64,000 nt of DNA from Burkholderia ubonensis subsp. mesacidophila (lineage in GTDB: Bacteria > Pseudomonadota > Gammaproteobacteria > Burkholderiales > Burkholderiaceae): assembly GCF_002097715.1 (NCBI RefSeq), contig NZ_CP020739.1, positions 1 to 64,000 on the forward strand, written 5' to 3'. Every line of letters starts with the position of its first letter. Positions within the stretch are counted from its first letter, which is position 1. Made by a program: the position numbers and the translations under genes. The notes beneath the pieces were generated by a model that was not told the origin of the DNA, ran no database searches, and was given only the letters and a program-made list of their open reading frames with translations. Below, one piece after another: positions 19,312-29,000 of this stretch.

Positions 19312-19463
19312 GGGTGTGACCTTTCCGGCGGGCCGACGGTGAGAAAGTCCGGACCCTGGATCGTCGCGATTATAAACGGATCGGTCTATCTGCCGCCAAG
19401 CCGCGGCAAAATGGACGAGATGGAGAAGCGATGCGCCCGACGTTGCAGGAAGAGATCCCATGG

Positions 19464-19503
19464 CATGCGGCAAGCGAGACGGGTACGTCTCGCTTGCCGC
19501 ATG
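19464..19503. repeat. Perfect 18-bp inverted repeat hairpin
   Basis: Arms CATGCGGCAAGCGAGACG and CGTCTCGCTTGCCGCATG with a 4-nt GGTA loop. It lies downstream of the small secreted protein gene (stop at 19577) and upstream of tetR. No T-tract follows on either strand, so it is an atypical terminator or a dispersed repeat unit. Confidence 0.9.
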
Positions 19504-19576
19504 GAAATTCGCGCGAGACGTCGATGACGATGCGTGATGCGCTGCGCGACGCGCCGGCCGCGCAGCGCGGTGGCCG

Positions 19577-19903
19577 TTACTGCCCCGGCGACGGCGCGGC
19601 GCCGTTGGTGGCCTTTGCGCCGTCCGCCTTGCCTGCGGCGTTCTGCGTGTTCTGCGGATAACCGGACCGGTCGCCGGTCAGCCGATAGCCGTCCTTCTCG
19701 ATGGCGCCCAGATCCTGGTTGCGCTTTTCCCGGGCTGCCTTGCGCGCCGCCTTGCGCTGCGCCTTGCTGAGTTCCTTGGGCGTCGGCTTGGCCATCGGTG
19801 CGGCTTCCGTCGCCGCATCCTGCGCAAACGCGATCGGCGCGCCCGCCAGCGCAAGGCCGATCGATGCCGCCATTGCCATCGAGACAACGCGAATCCTGTT
19901 CAT
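19577..19903 (-). CDS. Small secreted Lys/Ala-rich protein
   Basis: A 108-aa protein with a clear Sec signal (MNRIRVVSMAMAASIGLALA, cleavage after AFA). The mature part is a charged helix (KELSKAQRKAARKAAREKRN) followed by GYRLTGDRSGYPQN and a loose tail. The Tyr-Pro end recalls the DUF4148 type of small Burkholderia periplasmic proteins, but that family call is tentative. AAGGAG precedes the ATG. It is monocistronic and followed by a strong hairpin. Function unknown. Confidence 0.82.
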   Translation of the reverse strand: MNRIRVVSMAMAASIGLALAGAPIAFAQDAATEAAPMAKPTPKELSKAQRKAARKAAREKRNQDLGAIEKDGYRLTGDRSGYPQNTQNAAGKADGAKATNGAAPSPGQ

Positions 19904-20088
19904 GATCGAATCTCCTTGACGATTGTCGATCGTCGCTCGAACGCCTCTGCGGATGCATCCGGCGGGCGGCGATGCAGATGCCTTCTTTTATACAAGCCGC
20001 GCGGTCGCGATGCAATTGTCCGGCGAATATACCCCCGGCCCGCCATCATCGTGCGGCACGCACATTCGCCGACAGAATCCGCCGCGCG

Positions 20089-20748
20089 TCAGGACGCCCG
20101 CTTGCGGACGATGTCGGCCAGCTCGCCGAGGTCGCGCCTCACCGCGTGCTTGCCCAGGCTCGACCACGCGTCGAACGACGTCGTTCCGCTCACCGCGCCG
20201 ACAAAGCCGGTGCCGGCCCGTTCCGCGGCTTGCGCGTCGACTGCATGGTCGCCGACATAGAGCGCCGCCGACGCCGGCACCTCGAGCCGCGACAACGCCA
20301 GCACGAGCCCCTCCGGGTCCGGCTTGTGACGTTGCACGTCCTCGCCGCCGACGATCACGTCGATCGACGCTCGCAAGTCCGCCACATCGAGGATCGCTTC
20401 GATGCGGTAGCGAAACTTGCTCGAAACGATCGCGGTCGCCACGCCCCGCTCGCGCAGCCGCGCAAGCAGGCCGGGCACCTCCGGATAGATCTTCGTCGAC
20501 GGAACCATGATCTCGTCCGCCCGCGCCACGAACCGGCGCGCGAACTCGTCCGCCCGCTCCTGCCGGCCATCTCCGGTCAACGCACGGAACATCGCCTGCA
20601 GCGGCAGGCCGATCACCGGGTAGATCTGCTCGCTCGCCGCGGCATCGGCCCCAAGCTCGCGCAACGCGTGCTTCGTGCAGTCGATGATGCCCACGGACGA
20701 GTCGGCCAAGGTCAGGTCGAAATCAAAGATGACGGCATCGATATCCAT
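20089..20748 (-). CDS. HAD-superfamily phosphatase, phosphoglycolate phosphatase-like
   Basis: A 219-aa HAD hydrolase with a C1 cap. Motif I is DFDLTL with Asp9 as nucleophile and Asp11 as acid/base; motif II is the Ser in AIVSSK; Lys in QRHKPDPEG is motif III; GDHAVDAQAA is motif IV. Gph/PpaX-like members dephosphorylate small phosphoesters. The start at 20748 gives MDIDAVIFDFD; a longer frame exists but adds unrelated residues. It lies 82 bp after the RND permease stop on the same strand and may be the last gene of that operon, though a functional link is not evident. Confidence 0.88.
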   Translation of the reverse strand: MDIDAVIFDFDLTLADSSVGIIDCTKHALRELGADAAASEQIYPVIGLPLQAMFRALTGDGRQERADEFARRFVARADEIMVPSTKIYPEVPGLLARLRERGVATAIVSSKFRYRIEAILDVADLRASIDVIVGGEDVQRHKPDPEGLVLALSRLEVPASAALYVGDHAVDAQAAERAGTGFVGAVSGTTSFDAWSSLGKHAVRRDLGELADIVRKRAS

Positions 20749-20830
20749 GCAGGAACTCCGGATCATGTGTGCGCGTGCGCACGCCGCACGCGCGAGGGTT
20801 GAAGGTGTCGTTATTGCGCCAGCCATTTCC

Positions 20831-23800
20831 TCATACGGACCGCTCCTGCCGCTCGGCCTCGACCCGATCCTGCTCGGTGACCGACGTGAGGCGCACGAGC
20901 CGCGCGGCGAGCCGGGTCTTCAGGTCATCCATGCAGGTGTAGGCGACCGGCACGAACACGAGACTGAGCAGCGTCGACGTGATCAGCCCGCCGATTACCG
21001 CCACGGCCATCGGCGCGCGAAAGCCCGCGTCGGCACCGGTGCTGATGACGGACGGCACCATCCCGGCCACCATCGCGATCGTCGTCATGATGATCGGCCG
21101 CGCGCGCTCAGCGCCGGCGTGCAGCAGCGCCTCGTGACGCGGCATGCCCTCGCGGCGCTTCTCGATCGCGAACTCGACCATCAGGATCGAGTTCTTCGTG
21201 ACGATGCCCATCAGCATCAGCATGCCGATCACGACCGGCAGGTCCAGCGCGGCGCCATACAGCAGCAGTGCGCCGAGCGCGCCGCCGACCGACAGCGGCA
21301 ACGCGGTCAGGATCGTCAACGGCTGCAGGAAATCGCGGAACAGCAGCGTCAGCACCGCGAGCACCATCAGGATACCCAATGTCATCGCAGTGCCGAATTT
21401 GACGAACATCTCGCTCATGTATTCGGCATCCCCATACTCGGCCCGGCGCACGCCGTCCGGCAGCGCCTGCATCGACGGCAGCGCGCCAACCGCGTCGAGC
21501 ACCGGGCCGAGCGTCGCGCCGTCCAGCAGGTCGGCGTCCACCGACACGCGCCGCAAACGGTCGAAACGCTCGATCTGCGACGGCCCGTTGCCGAAATCGA
21601 CGTCGGCGACCGACTGCAACGGCACGCTCGCCCCGCTCTCGGTCGCGATGCGCAATTGCCGCAGCGTGTTCAGGTCGCCCCGCTCGGCCTCCGGCAGCGC
21701 GACGCGGATCGGCACCTGCCGATCGCGCAGGTTGAAGCGCGCCGAGTTCGCATTGATGTCGCCGACGGTCGCGATGCGTGCGACCGTACCGATCGCCTGG
21801 GTCGTCGCGCCCGCCCGCGCCGCCTCGTCGAAACGCGGACGCACGTGGATCTCCGGGCGCGGCAGCGGTTCGCTCACTTGAATGTTCGCGATGCCGGGCA
21901 CGCCCTGCATCTGCCGCTGCAGCGCCGATGCGGTGTCCTGGAGCTGCGCCGGATCGTCGCCGACGAGAATGATCGACACGTCGCGCGACGCGCCGTCCGC
22001 GCGGAATGCATAGCGAATGTCCGCGATCCGGTCGAGCGCGGGGCGCAGCGAAGCCTCGAACGTCTTCAGGCCGAGTTTGCGCTTGCCAGGCGGCACGAGC
22101 TTCAGCGTCACGCTGCCGGTCGACACGTCGACGGTGCCCGCCGCATTCTCGCCGCCCGCCGTCGTGAACGTCGCCATCACCTCAGGCCGGCGCTTCGCTT
22201 CCGCCGCGATCCGCTGCAGCACCGCATCGGTTTTCGCGAGCGGCGTGCCGGGCGGCAGCGTCACCTCGATCCGCGACACGCTGGTGTCGTTGACCGGCAG
22301 GAAGCCGGACGGCAGCAGCGGCGCGATCGCGAGCGAACCGGCCAGGAAGGCCGCGCCCGCGAACACGCAGGTGCGCCGGTGCCGCAGCGCCCAGTCCAGC
22401 AGCTTCAGGTAGCGGCCGAGCACCCGCCCGCGGGCGCCGCCGGTCGCTCGCGCATGCGTGCCCGCCGGTTTCGGCTGCATCACGTAGGCGGCCATCAGCG
22501 GCGTGACGAGCCGCGCGACCAGCAGCGACGCCAGCACGGCAACCGACACGGTGATGCCGAACGGCGTGAAGTACCGGCCGACGATCCCGCCGATAAAACT
22601 GACCGGGAGAAACACCGCGACGATCGTCGCGGTGATCGCGACCACCGCGAAGCCGATCGCGTCGGCCGCGTCGATCGCGGCCCGGTACGGCCGCTTGCCC
22701 ATGTCCAGATGGCGCTCGATGTTCTCGATCTCGACGATCGCGTCGTCCACCAGAATGCCGATCACGAGCGTCAGCGCCAGCAGCGTGATGCTGTTCAGCG
22801 TATAGCCGAACCACGACATCACCGCGAAGGTCGGCAGTATCGACAGCGGCAGCGCGACGGCCGCGACCAGCGTCGCGCGCCAGCTGCGCAGGAAGAAGAA
22901 CACGACGAGCACGGTGAGCACGGCGCCCTCGATCAGCGTCGCCATCGTCGCGTTGTAGCTCGCGAGCGTGTAGTCGACCATCGACGTGACCTCGCGGATC
23001 TCGATCCCCGGATGCGCGCGCTGCACGCGCTCGAGCGCGGCCTGAACGCCGGCCGCGACGGTCGTGTCGCTCGATCCCTTTGCGCGGAAAACCGCGAAGC
23101 CAACCACTTCGTTGCCGTCGAACCGCGCCCGCGCGCGCTCGTCGCTGGCGCCGTCGCTCACGGTCGCGAGATCGGACAGGCGCGCCCAGCGGCCGTCGGC
23201 GAGCGCGATCGGCGTCGCGGCGAGCGCGTCGACCGACGCCGCGCCGCCGAGCGTGCGGATCGATTGCTCGCTGCCGGCCAGCACCGCGCGGCCGCCCGCC
23301 ACGTCGACGCTGGTCCGCACGAGCTGCGCGTTGACCTGATCGGCGGTGACGCCGCGCGCCTCGAGCTGCGCCGGCAGCAGCGTCACGCGAATCTCGCGGT
23401 TGACGCCGCCCAGACGCTGCACGCGCTGCACGCCCGGCACCGCCAGCAGTTCGCGGCTGAGCGTCTCGTCGACGAACCACGACTGGTCGACGAGGCTGCG
23501 CCCGTCGGCCTTCAGCGCATAGTTGAGCATCGCGCCGCCTTCGACGTCGACGCGCGACACAATCGGTTCCTCGATCGATTGCGGCAGGTTCGCGCGGTTC
23601 TGCGTGACGGCCTCGCGCACGTCGCTGACCGCGCGCTGCGGGTCGACGCCGAGCTGGAACTCGACGGTCGTCACCGACATCCCGTCGCCGACCGTCGACG
23701 TGATGTGCCGCACGCCCGCGAGCCCCGACACCGCGCGCTCGACGGGCTGCGTGACCGCATGCTCGAGATCGGCGGGCGCCGTGCCGGTCTGCGCGATGGC

Positions 23801-23947
23801 CACCGTGACGATCGGGAACTCGACGCGCGGATTCGCATTGATCGGCAACTGCAGGAACGCGCCCCAGCCCGCCACCGCGAGCACGATGAACAGCACGATG
23901 GTCGGGATCGGCCGGCGGATCGCCCATGACGACAGTTTCATGCTCAT
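20831..23947 (-). CDS. RND efflux permease, HAE1/MdtC-like
   Basis: A 1038-aa inner-membrane RND transporter, full length. The opening MKLSSWAIRRPIPTIVLFIV and the TM4 motif GILVDDAIVEIENIERH with its two Asp residues are intact. The second repeat carries GIVTKNSILMVEFAIEKRRE. It differs clearly from the pump at the window start (MdtC/AcrF-like sequence rather than MexB-like). Its ATG overlaps the adaptor's stop codon (ATGA), so translation is coupled. No outer-membrane channel gene is present, so it must borrow one. Export substrate unknown. Confidence 0.93.
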   Translation of the reverse strand: MSMKLSSWAIRRPIPTIVLFIVLAVAGWGAFLQLPINANPRVEFPIVTVAIAQTGTAPADLEHAVTQPVERAVSGLAGVRHITSTVGDGMSVTTVEFQLGVDPQRAVSDVREAVTQNRANLPQSIEEPIVSRVDVEGGAMLNYALKADGRSLVDQSWFVDETLSRELLAVPGVQRVQRLGGVNREIRVTLLPAQLEARGVTADQVNAQLVRTSVDVAGGRAVLAGSEQSIRTLGGAASVDALAATPIALADGRWARLSDLATVSDGASDERARARFDGNEVVGFAVFRAKGSSDTTVAAGVQAALERVQRAHPGIEIREVTSMVDYTLASYNATMATLIEGAVLTVLVVFFFLRSWRATLVAAVALPLSILPTFAVMSWFGYTLNSITLLALTLVIGILVDDAIVEIENIERHLDMGKRPYRAAIDAADAIGFAVVAITATIVAVFLPVSFIGGIVGRYFTPFGITVSVAVLASLLVARLVTPLMAAYVMQPKPAGTHARATGGARGRVLGRYLKLLDWALRHRRTCVFAGAAFLAGSLAIAPLLPSGFLPVNDTSVSRIEVTLPPGTPLAKTDAVLQRIAAEAKRRPEVMATFTTAGGENAAGTVDVSTGSVTLKLVPPGKRKLGLKTFEASLRPALDRIADIRYAFRADGASRDVSIILVGDDPAQLQDTASALQRQMQGVPGIANIQVSEPLPRPEIHVRPRFDEAARAGATTQAIGTVARIATVGDINANSARFNLRDRQVPIRVALPEAERGDLNTLRQLRIATESGASVPLQSVADVDFGNGPSQIERFDRLRRVSVDADLLDGATLGPVLDAVGALPSMQALPDGVRRAEYGDAEYMSEMFVKFGTAMTLGILMVLAVLTLLFRDFLQPLTILTALPLSVGGALGALLLYGAALDLPVVIGMLMLMGIVTKNSILMVEFAIEKRREGMPRHEALLHAGAERARPIIMTTIAMVAGMVPSVISTGADAGFRAPMAVAVIGGLITSTLLSLVFVPVAYTCMDDLKTRLAARLVRLTSVTEQDRVEAERQERSV

Positions 23948-25152
23948 TGCGAACGCTCGCCCTCTGCGCCGGCCGCCTGCACCACGTCGCCGTCGCGAAC
24001 GAGCGCCGACGCCGACGCGACGACGCGCTCGCCGGCCTTCAGCCCGCCGCGGACTTCAACCCGCTCGCCGTCGCGCCGGCCCGCGACGATCGCGTGCCGC
24101 GCCACGCGGCCCGACACGTCGACCCGCATCACGAACGCGGCGCCCTGCGGGTCGAACGTAACGGCGCGCTGCGGCACCGCGACCGCGACGGTCGTCCGCT
24201 CCGCGACGAGCTCCGCGCGCGCGAAGCCGCCCGACCGGAAGCGCGACGCATCGGACAGCGCGATGCGCACCTTGCCCATCCGGCTCTGCGGATCGATGCG
24301 CGGCGCCACGAGACGCACGGCGCCGTCGACGGCGCCCTGCGAGTCGGGCAGCGTAACGCGCGCTTTCTGGCCGGCATGGAGGGCGTACAGATCGCGTTCG
24401 ACCGCGTCGCCGTCGAATTCGAGTTCGCCGCGGCCGATCAGCCGGAACAGCGGCTCGCTGCCGGCCAGCGCGCCGACACGCGCCGCGCGGCTCGCGATCA
24501 CGCCGTCCATCGGCGCGCGAATCGCAGCCTTGTCGAGTTGCGCGCGCGCCTCATCGAGCCGCGCCAGCGCCTGCTCGTGATCGGCGCGCGCCGCGCGCAG
24601 GCCGGCGGCGGCCGCATCGGCCTGCGCGCGGTGCTGATCGATCTGCTGGTCGCTCATCGCGCCGGAACCGGCGAGCGGCGCGACGCGGCGCCATGCGGAC
24701 TGCGCGTCGTCGCCGAGCGCCTGCTGCTGCGCGACCGCGGCCCGTGCGCGGTCGGCCGCCGCACGCGCGTCGCGCACCCGCGCATCCAGCGTCGTGGTAT
24801 CGAGCCGCGCGAGCATCTGGCCGGCCTTCACGTGGTCGCCTTCGTCGACCAGCACGGCCGACACGCGCTGATCCTGCAGCGGCGTGCCGATCGCGATGTC
24901 GTCGCGCCCGACGATCGTGCCGGTCAGCCGGATCGTGCGCGCGAACTCGGCCGGCGCGGCGGCGACGACGCTGACGCGCGGCACGGTCCGGGCGCGCGCC
25001 GGCTCGGTCTCGCCGCGCGTCGGCAGCGGCAGCAGGCTCGCGATGCCGCCCACCAGCACCAGCAACAGCGCAAAGGTCAGGACGCTGCACTTCACGCGCA
25101 CGGCAGCCTTCCAGCGAAACGGGACGCGCGGCACGGGCGGTTTGCGGTTCAT
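23944..25152 (-). CDS. RND efflux periplasmic adaptor (membrane-fusion protein)
   Basis: A 402-aa adaptor with one N-terminal transmembrane helix (CSVLTFALLLVLVGGIASLL) and no lipobox. The lipoyl half-motifs are VSAVLVDEGDHVKAGQMLAR and IRAPMDGVIASRAARVGALA, separated by an Ala/Arg-rich coiled-coil hairpin (about residues 130-210). Both ends overlap their neighbours by ATGA, with tetR upstream and the permease downstream, giving a tightly coupled three-gene operon. Confidence 0.92.
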   Translation of the reverse strand: MNRKPPVPRVPFRWKAAVRVKCSVLTFALLLVLVGGIASLLPLPTRGETEPARARTVPRVSVVAAAPAEFARTIRLTGTIVGRDDIAIGTPLQDQRVSAVLVDEGDHVKAGQMLARLDTTTLDARVRDARAAADRARAAVAQQQALGDDAQSAWRRVAPLAGSGAMSDQQIDQHRAQADAAAAGLRAARADHEQALARLDEARAQLDKAAIRAPMDGVIASRAARVGALAGSEPLFRLIGRGELEFDGDAVERDLYALHAGQKARVTLPDSQGAVDGAVRLVAPRIDPQSRMGKVRIALSDASRFRSGGFARAELVAERTTVAVAVPQRAVTFDPQGAAFVMRVDVSGRVARHAIVAGRRDGERVEVRGGLKAGERVVASASALVRDGDVVQAAGAEGERSQ

Positions 25153-25745
25153 TGCGGTTGCAGCATCCGCTGGATGATCAGCCTGAGCATCTGCGTGTTC
25201 GCCTTCATCTTGAAGCCGGGCTCGGACACCACGCGCATGAACGCGCCTTCCGTGAGCGCGAGCAGCCAGGTGGCGATCAGGTCAGGCTTCAGGGTCCGGT
25301 CGATGCGCCCTTGGGCGATGCCGCGCTTGACCAGCGCGGCCAGCCGGCCCTTCACGAGCGACTCGTTCTCGGCGAACAGCGCCGCGATGTCCGCATTGCG
25401 CGTCGCCTCGACGCCGATTTCGATGGTGATGCGCACATAGACGGGGTCGCTCGCGAGCTGCATGAACTCGAGCGCGATTTCCTCGATCGCGGTAACCGCG
25501 TCTTCCGTGTCGAACCATTTCGCGAAGATGTCGGCCGTGATGCGCTGGTCCTCCAGCGCAATCGCCTCGATGATCGACGCCTTGGTCGGGAAGTAGTGAA
25601 ACAGGTTGCCGGGGCTCATGCCCGCGGCCGCGCAGATCGACGCCGTCGACGTGCCGTGGAAACCGTTGCGCGCGAAACACTCGATCGCGGCGTCCAGAAT
25701 CTGACGCCGCTTCGCTTCGACTTTTTCCGGATCGATCTTTCTCAA
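25149..25745 (-). CDS. TetR-family regulator of the RND operon
   Basis: A 198-aa regulator with HTH at residues 10-55 (KRRQILDAAIECFARNGFHG, then ICAAAGMSPGNLFHYFPTK). The frame starts at a TTG with AGGGAG seven bases upstream; no ATG gives an intact HTH. It is the first gene of the operon and its stop overlaps the adaptor's start, so it is made with the pump it probably represses. A TAATAGA-N12-TCTATTA dyad 35 bp upstream is the likely autoregulatory operator. Confidence 0.9.
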   Translation of the reverse strand: MRKIDPEKVEAKRRQILDAAIECFARNGFHGTSTASICAAAGMSPGNLFHYFPTKASIIEAIALEDQRITADIFAKWFDTEDAVTAIEEIALEFMQLASDPVYVRITIEIGVEATRNADIAALFAENESLVKGRLAALVKRGIAQGRIDRTLKPDLIATWLLALTEGAFMRVVSEPGFKMKANTQMLRLIIQRMLQPQ

Positions 25746-25779
25746 GGTGCACTCCCTGCTGGACGTTGACTCGAATCTT

Positions 25780-25805
25780 TAATAGACTGACTACTCGATC
25801 TATTA
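25780..25805. promoter_or_regulatory. Probable TetR operator of the RND operon
   Basis: Arms TAATAGA (25780-25786) and TCTATTA (25799-25805) around a 12-bp spacer, just upstream of the tetR start codon. It is AT-rich against a GC-rich background, as expected for an overlapping promoter. Confidence 0.6.
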
Positions 25806-25904
25806 TCAAGCGGCGGCAGACACGCGTCAAGCCGCCGATCCGGGGGCGAACCTTTCGCGCGCGTCGCAACGCCAGCCCCTGCCAACCCTGTTCGAGGCAT
25901 CCAA

Positions 25905-26933
25905 TTGAAACGCACGATCGTCATCCGCATCGTAGTCGTCATGCTTCTGGCGGCACTCGCCGCAGTCGGCGCCTACGCGCTGCGCGGCCTGTCCGACTTC
26001 GAATTGAACCGGGACGCGCGCGTGTCGACGCTGACGTTCCGTTCAGGCGGCGCCGAGCTCGCGGGCACGCTGGTGCTGCCGGCCCACACGAGCGACGCGC
26101 CGATCGCGCTGCTGATCCACGGCGACGGGCCGCGCGACCGCTTCTCGGAAGACGCGTACCTGCCGCTCGTCAACAGCCTGCTCGACGCCGGCATCGGCGT
26201 GTTCACGTGGGACAAGCAGGGCATCGGCAGCAGCGGCGGCGACTGGCTCGCGCAATCGATGCAGGACCGGGCCACCGAAACGATCGCCGCGATGGCGCGC
26301 GTGCGCGCCGCGGCCGGCCCCGCGCCGCGGATCGGCCTGCTCGGCTTCTCGCAGGGCGGCTGGGTGATCCCGCGCGTCGCGAACGAAGTCCGGCCGGCGT
26401 TCTCGGTGATCGTCGGCGGCGCCGTCAACTGGCGCCGACAAGGCGTCTACCTGACCCGGCAGCGCATGCAGCGCGAAGGCGCCGCGCCGGAGCAGATCGC
26501 AGCGCAGATCGCCGTCGAGCTGAAGTCGAACGACGCGATCTTCGGCCGCGCGGGCGAGCGCGCCGACCCGCGCGCGCGCCCCGACATCGAACCGCGCCGC
26601 TTCGGCTTCATCGCGCGCAATTACGCGGAAGACGCGTCGCGCGCGCTCGCGACGATGCAGGGCCCCGTGCTCGCCGTGTGGGGCGCGCAGGACCGCAACG
26701 TCGATCCGGTCGAGGACGCGAACGCGTACAGCCGCGCGTTCGGCGGTCGCGACGACCGGCGCGTCGTGATGGTGTCCGACGCGACGCACGCGCTGCTGCG
26801 CGCACGCTGGTTCGACTATCAGCTCGAATCCGACTGGCCGGCGTGGAAGAAGATCCTGTTCATGGGTCTCGGGCGCCGCGCGTACGAGCCGGGCGCGCTC
26901 GACACGATTGCCGGCTGGATCAACGCGCAGTAA
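25905..26933 (+). CDS. Alpha/beta hydrolase with N-terminal membrane anchor
   Basis: A 342-aa serine hydrolase. A hydrophobic N-terminal segment (residues 4-22) acts as signal anchor or signal peptide. The oxyanion motif LLIHGDGP (69-76) and nucleophile elbow GFSQGG (Ser149) are clear. Asp in WGAQDRNVD and His in SDATHALL complete the triad. The start is a TTG with GAGG seven bases upstream. It diverges from the tetR-RND operon and might share its regulation. The ester or peptide substrate is unknown. Confidence 0.85.
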   Translation: MKRTIVIRIVVVMLLAALAAVGAYALRGLSDFELNRDARVSTLTFRSGGAELAGTLVLPAHTSDAPIALLIHGDGPRDRFSEDAYLPLVNSLLDAGIGVFTWDKQGIGSSGGDWLAQSMQDRATETIAAMARVRAAAGPAPRIGLLGFSQGGWVIPRVANEVRPAFSVIVGGAVNWRRQGVYLTRQRMQREGAAPEQIAAQIAVELKSNDAIFGRAGERADPRARPDIEPRRFGFIARNYAEDASRALATMQGPVLAVWGAQDRNVDPVEDANAYSRAFGGRDDRRVVMVSDATHALLRARWFDYQLESDWPAWKKILFMGLGRRAYEPGALDTIAGWINAQ

Positions 26934-27099
26934 GCCCGCGGCGGCCCGCAGGCGTGCCGGCCGAAAACCGGGCAACGGACCGGCGCCTTCTGCAGTACCC
27001 TGCTCACTTCCGGCACGGCGTCGCTCACGAAGCGTGCCGGCGCTTTTCCCCATCCGCGGCTCCGGCACACGCACCGGCGCCGCGCCAAGGAGACACTGG

Positions 27100-28944
27100 A
27101 TGTTTTCGTGGTTCGAACGGCGCCTGCCGACCTTTCCTCTCGAGGACCCCGTCACCCCGCCCATGGGGTTCTTCGCATTCGTCTGGGCGTGCACGCGAGG
27201 CGCGCGCGGCTGGGTGTTCCTGATCGCGCTGACGTCCGCCGCGCTGGCCGCGTATGAAGCGGCGCTGTTCGCGATGATGGGACACGTGGTGGACTGGCTG
27301 TCGTCGCCGACGCCCGCCGAATTCCGCGACCGGCATCTCGGCACGCTGCTCGCGTATGCCGGCGTCCTGCTCGGCAGCGTGCCGCTGATCGGCCTGCACA
27401 CGATGGCGAAGCACCAGGCGCTGGCGATCAATTTCCCGATGCGGCTGCGCTGGCTCTTTCACCGGCTGATGCTCGACCAGAGCCTGTCGTTCTACGCGAA
27501 CGAATTCGCGGGCCGCGTCACGACCAAGATCATGCAGACCGCGCTGGCGGTCCGCGACGCGCTGTTCATGACGGTGGACGTGCTCGTCGGCGTGGCCGCC
27601 TATCTGCTCGGCATCCTGCTGCTGGCCGCCAGCTTCGAGTGGCGGCTGATGATTCCGTTCGCGGTCTGGGCGATCGGCTACGGCGTCGCGTGCTGCTACT
27701 TCGTGCCGCGCCTCGGCCACGTCGGCAGCGAGCAGGCCGATGCGCGCGCGATGATGACGGGCCGCATCACCGATGCGTATTCCAACATCGCGACCGTGAA
27801 GCTGTTCGCGCACACGCGGCGCGAGGCCGACCACGCGCGACACGCGATGGAGGCGTTCAAGGCCACCGGCTATGCGCAGATGCGTCTCGTCAGCGCGTTC
27901 GAGGTCACCAATCACGTGATGACTACCGCGCTGCTGGTCGGCTCGACCGGTCTCGCGCTCTATCTGTGGGCGCAGGGCGAGGCGAGCGCGGGCGTGGTCG
28001 CGGCGGTGATCGCGATGGCGCTGCGGCTGTCCAGCTATTCGCACTGGGTGATGTGGGAGATGACCGAGCTGTTCGAGAACGTCGGCACGATCCAGGACGG
28101 CATCACGACGCTGACGAAGGTGCGCGCCGTCGTCGACCGGCCGGACGCGCGGCCGCTCGTCGTGCGGCGCGGCGAGATCGTGTTCGACACCGTGCGCTTC
28201 TCGCACGAGGACAACGGCAAGCCGGTGTTCGACGGCCTGACGCTCACGATCCGGCCGGGCGAGCGCATCGGCCTGATCGGCCGCTCCGGCGCGGGCAAGT
28301 CGACGCTCGTCAACCTGCTGCTGCGCTTCTACGACGTGGGCGGCGGCCGCATCCTCATCGACGGGCAGGACATCGCGCACGTGACGCAGGACAGCCTGCG
28401 CAGCGCGATCGGCATGGTCACGCAGGACACGTCGCTGCTGCACCGCACGATGCGGGAGAACATTCTCTACGGCCGCCCGGACGCGAGCGAAACCGACATG
28501 CAGGACGCGGCGGCGCGGGCCGAAGCGGCGGACTTCATCGAACGGCTGGGCGATCGCCACGGGCGCAAGGGCTACGACGTCGAGGTCGGCGAGCGCGGCG
28601 TGAAGCTGTCCGGCGGCCAGCGCCAGCGGGTCGCCATCGCGCGCGTGATGCTCAAGGACGCGCCGATCCTCGTGCTCGACGAGGCGACGAGCGCGCTCGA
28701 CTCCGAGGTCGAAGCCGCGATCCAGCACAGCCTCGGCAGCCTGATGGGCGGCAAGACCGTGATCGCGATCGCGCACCGACTGTCCACCATCGCGGCGATG
28801 GACCGGCTGATCGTGCTCGACGAAGGCCGCATCGTCGAGGAAGGCACGCACCAGCAGCTGCTGCAGGCAGGCGGCATCTATGCGGCACTGTGGGCGCATC
28901 AGAGCGGCGGGTTCCTGGGCGAAACGGCGGAGGCGGTGCAGTAG
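27100..28944 (+). CDS. ABC exporter, fused permease and ATPase (ABCB type)
   Basis: A 614-aa half-transporter. Residues 1-350 hold a type IV exporter membrane domain of six helices. The ATPase has Walker A GRSGAGKST (394-402, Lys400), signature LSGGQRQRVAIAR, Walker B ILVLDEATS and the H-loop IAHRLS. AAGGAG lies before the ATG at 27100. A homodimer would export a lipid, peptide or drug; no substrate-specific feature is visible. The DUF4262 gene follows after about 55 bp on the same strand. Confidence 0.93.
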   Translation: MFSWFERRLPTFPLEDPVTPPMGFFAFVWACTRGARGWVFLIALTSAALAAYEAALFAMMGHVVDWLSSPTPAEFRDRHLGTLLAYAGVLLGSVPLIGLHTMAKHQALAINFPMRLRWLFHRLMLDQSLSFYANEFAGRVTTKIMQTALAVRDALFMTVDVLVGVAAYLLGILLLAASFEWRLMIPFAVWAIGYGVACCYFVPRLGHVGSEQADARAMMTGRITDAYSNIATVKLFAHTRREADHARHAMEAFKATGYAQMRLVSAFEVTNHVMTTALLVGSTGLALYLWAQGEASAGVVAAVIAMALRLSSYSHWVMWEMTELFENVGTIQDGITTLTKVRAVVDRPDARPLVVRRGEIVFDTVRFSHEDNGKPVFDGLTLTIRPGERIGLIGRSGAGKSTLVNLLLRFYDVGGGRILIDGQDIAHVTQDSLRSAIGMVTQDTSLLHRTMRENILYGRPDASETDMQDAAARAEAADFIERLGDRHGRKGYDVEVGERGVKLSGGQRQRVAIARVMLKDAPILVLDEATSALDSEVEAAIQHSLGSLMGGKTVIAIAHRLSTIAAMDRLIVLDEGRIVEEGTHQQLLQAGGIYAALWAHQSGGFLGETAEAVQ

Positions 28945-29000
28945 CCGGCGCGCGCCCTGCCCTGTCCCAACCAACGACACACCCTACCGAGGAGACCCAC

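Noticed and set aside
20675..23929. A 1084-codon frame on the plus strand opposite the RND permease
   Set aside because: It is Arg/His/Asp-rich with no domain; a typical antisense shadow of a GC-rich real gene.
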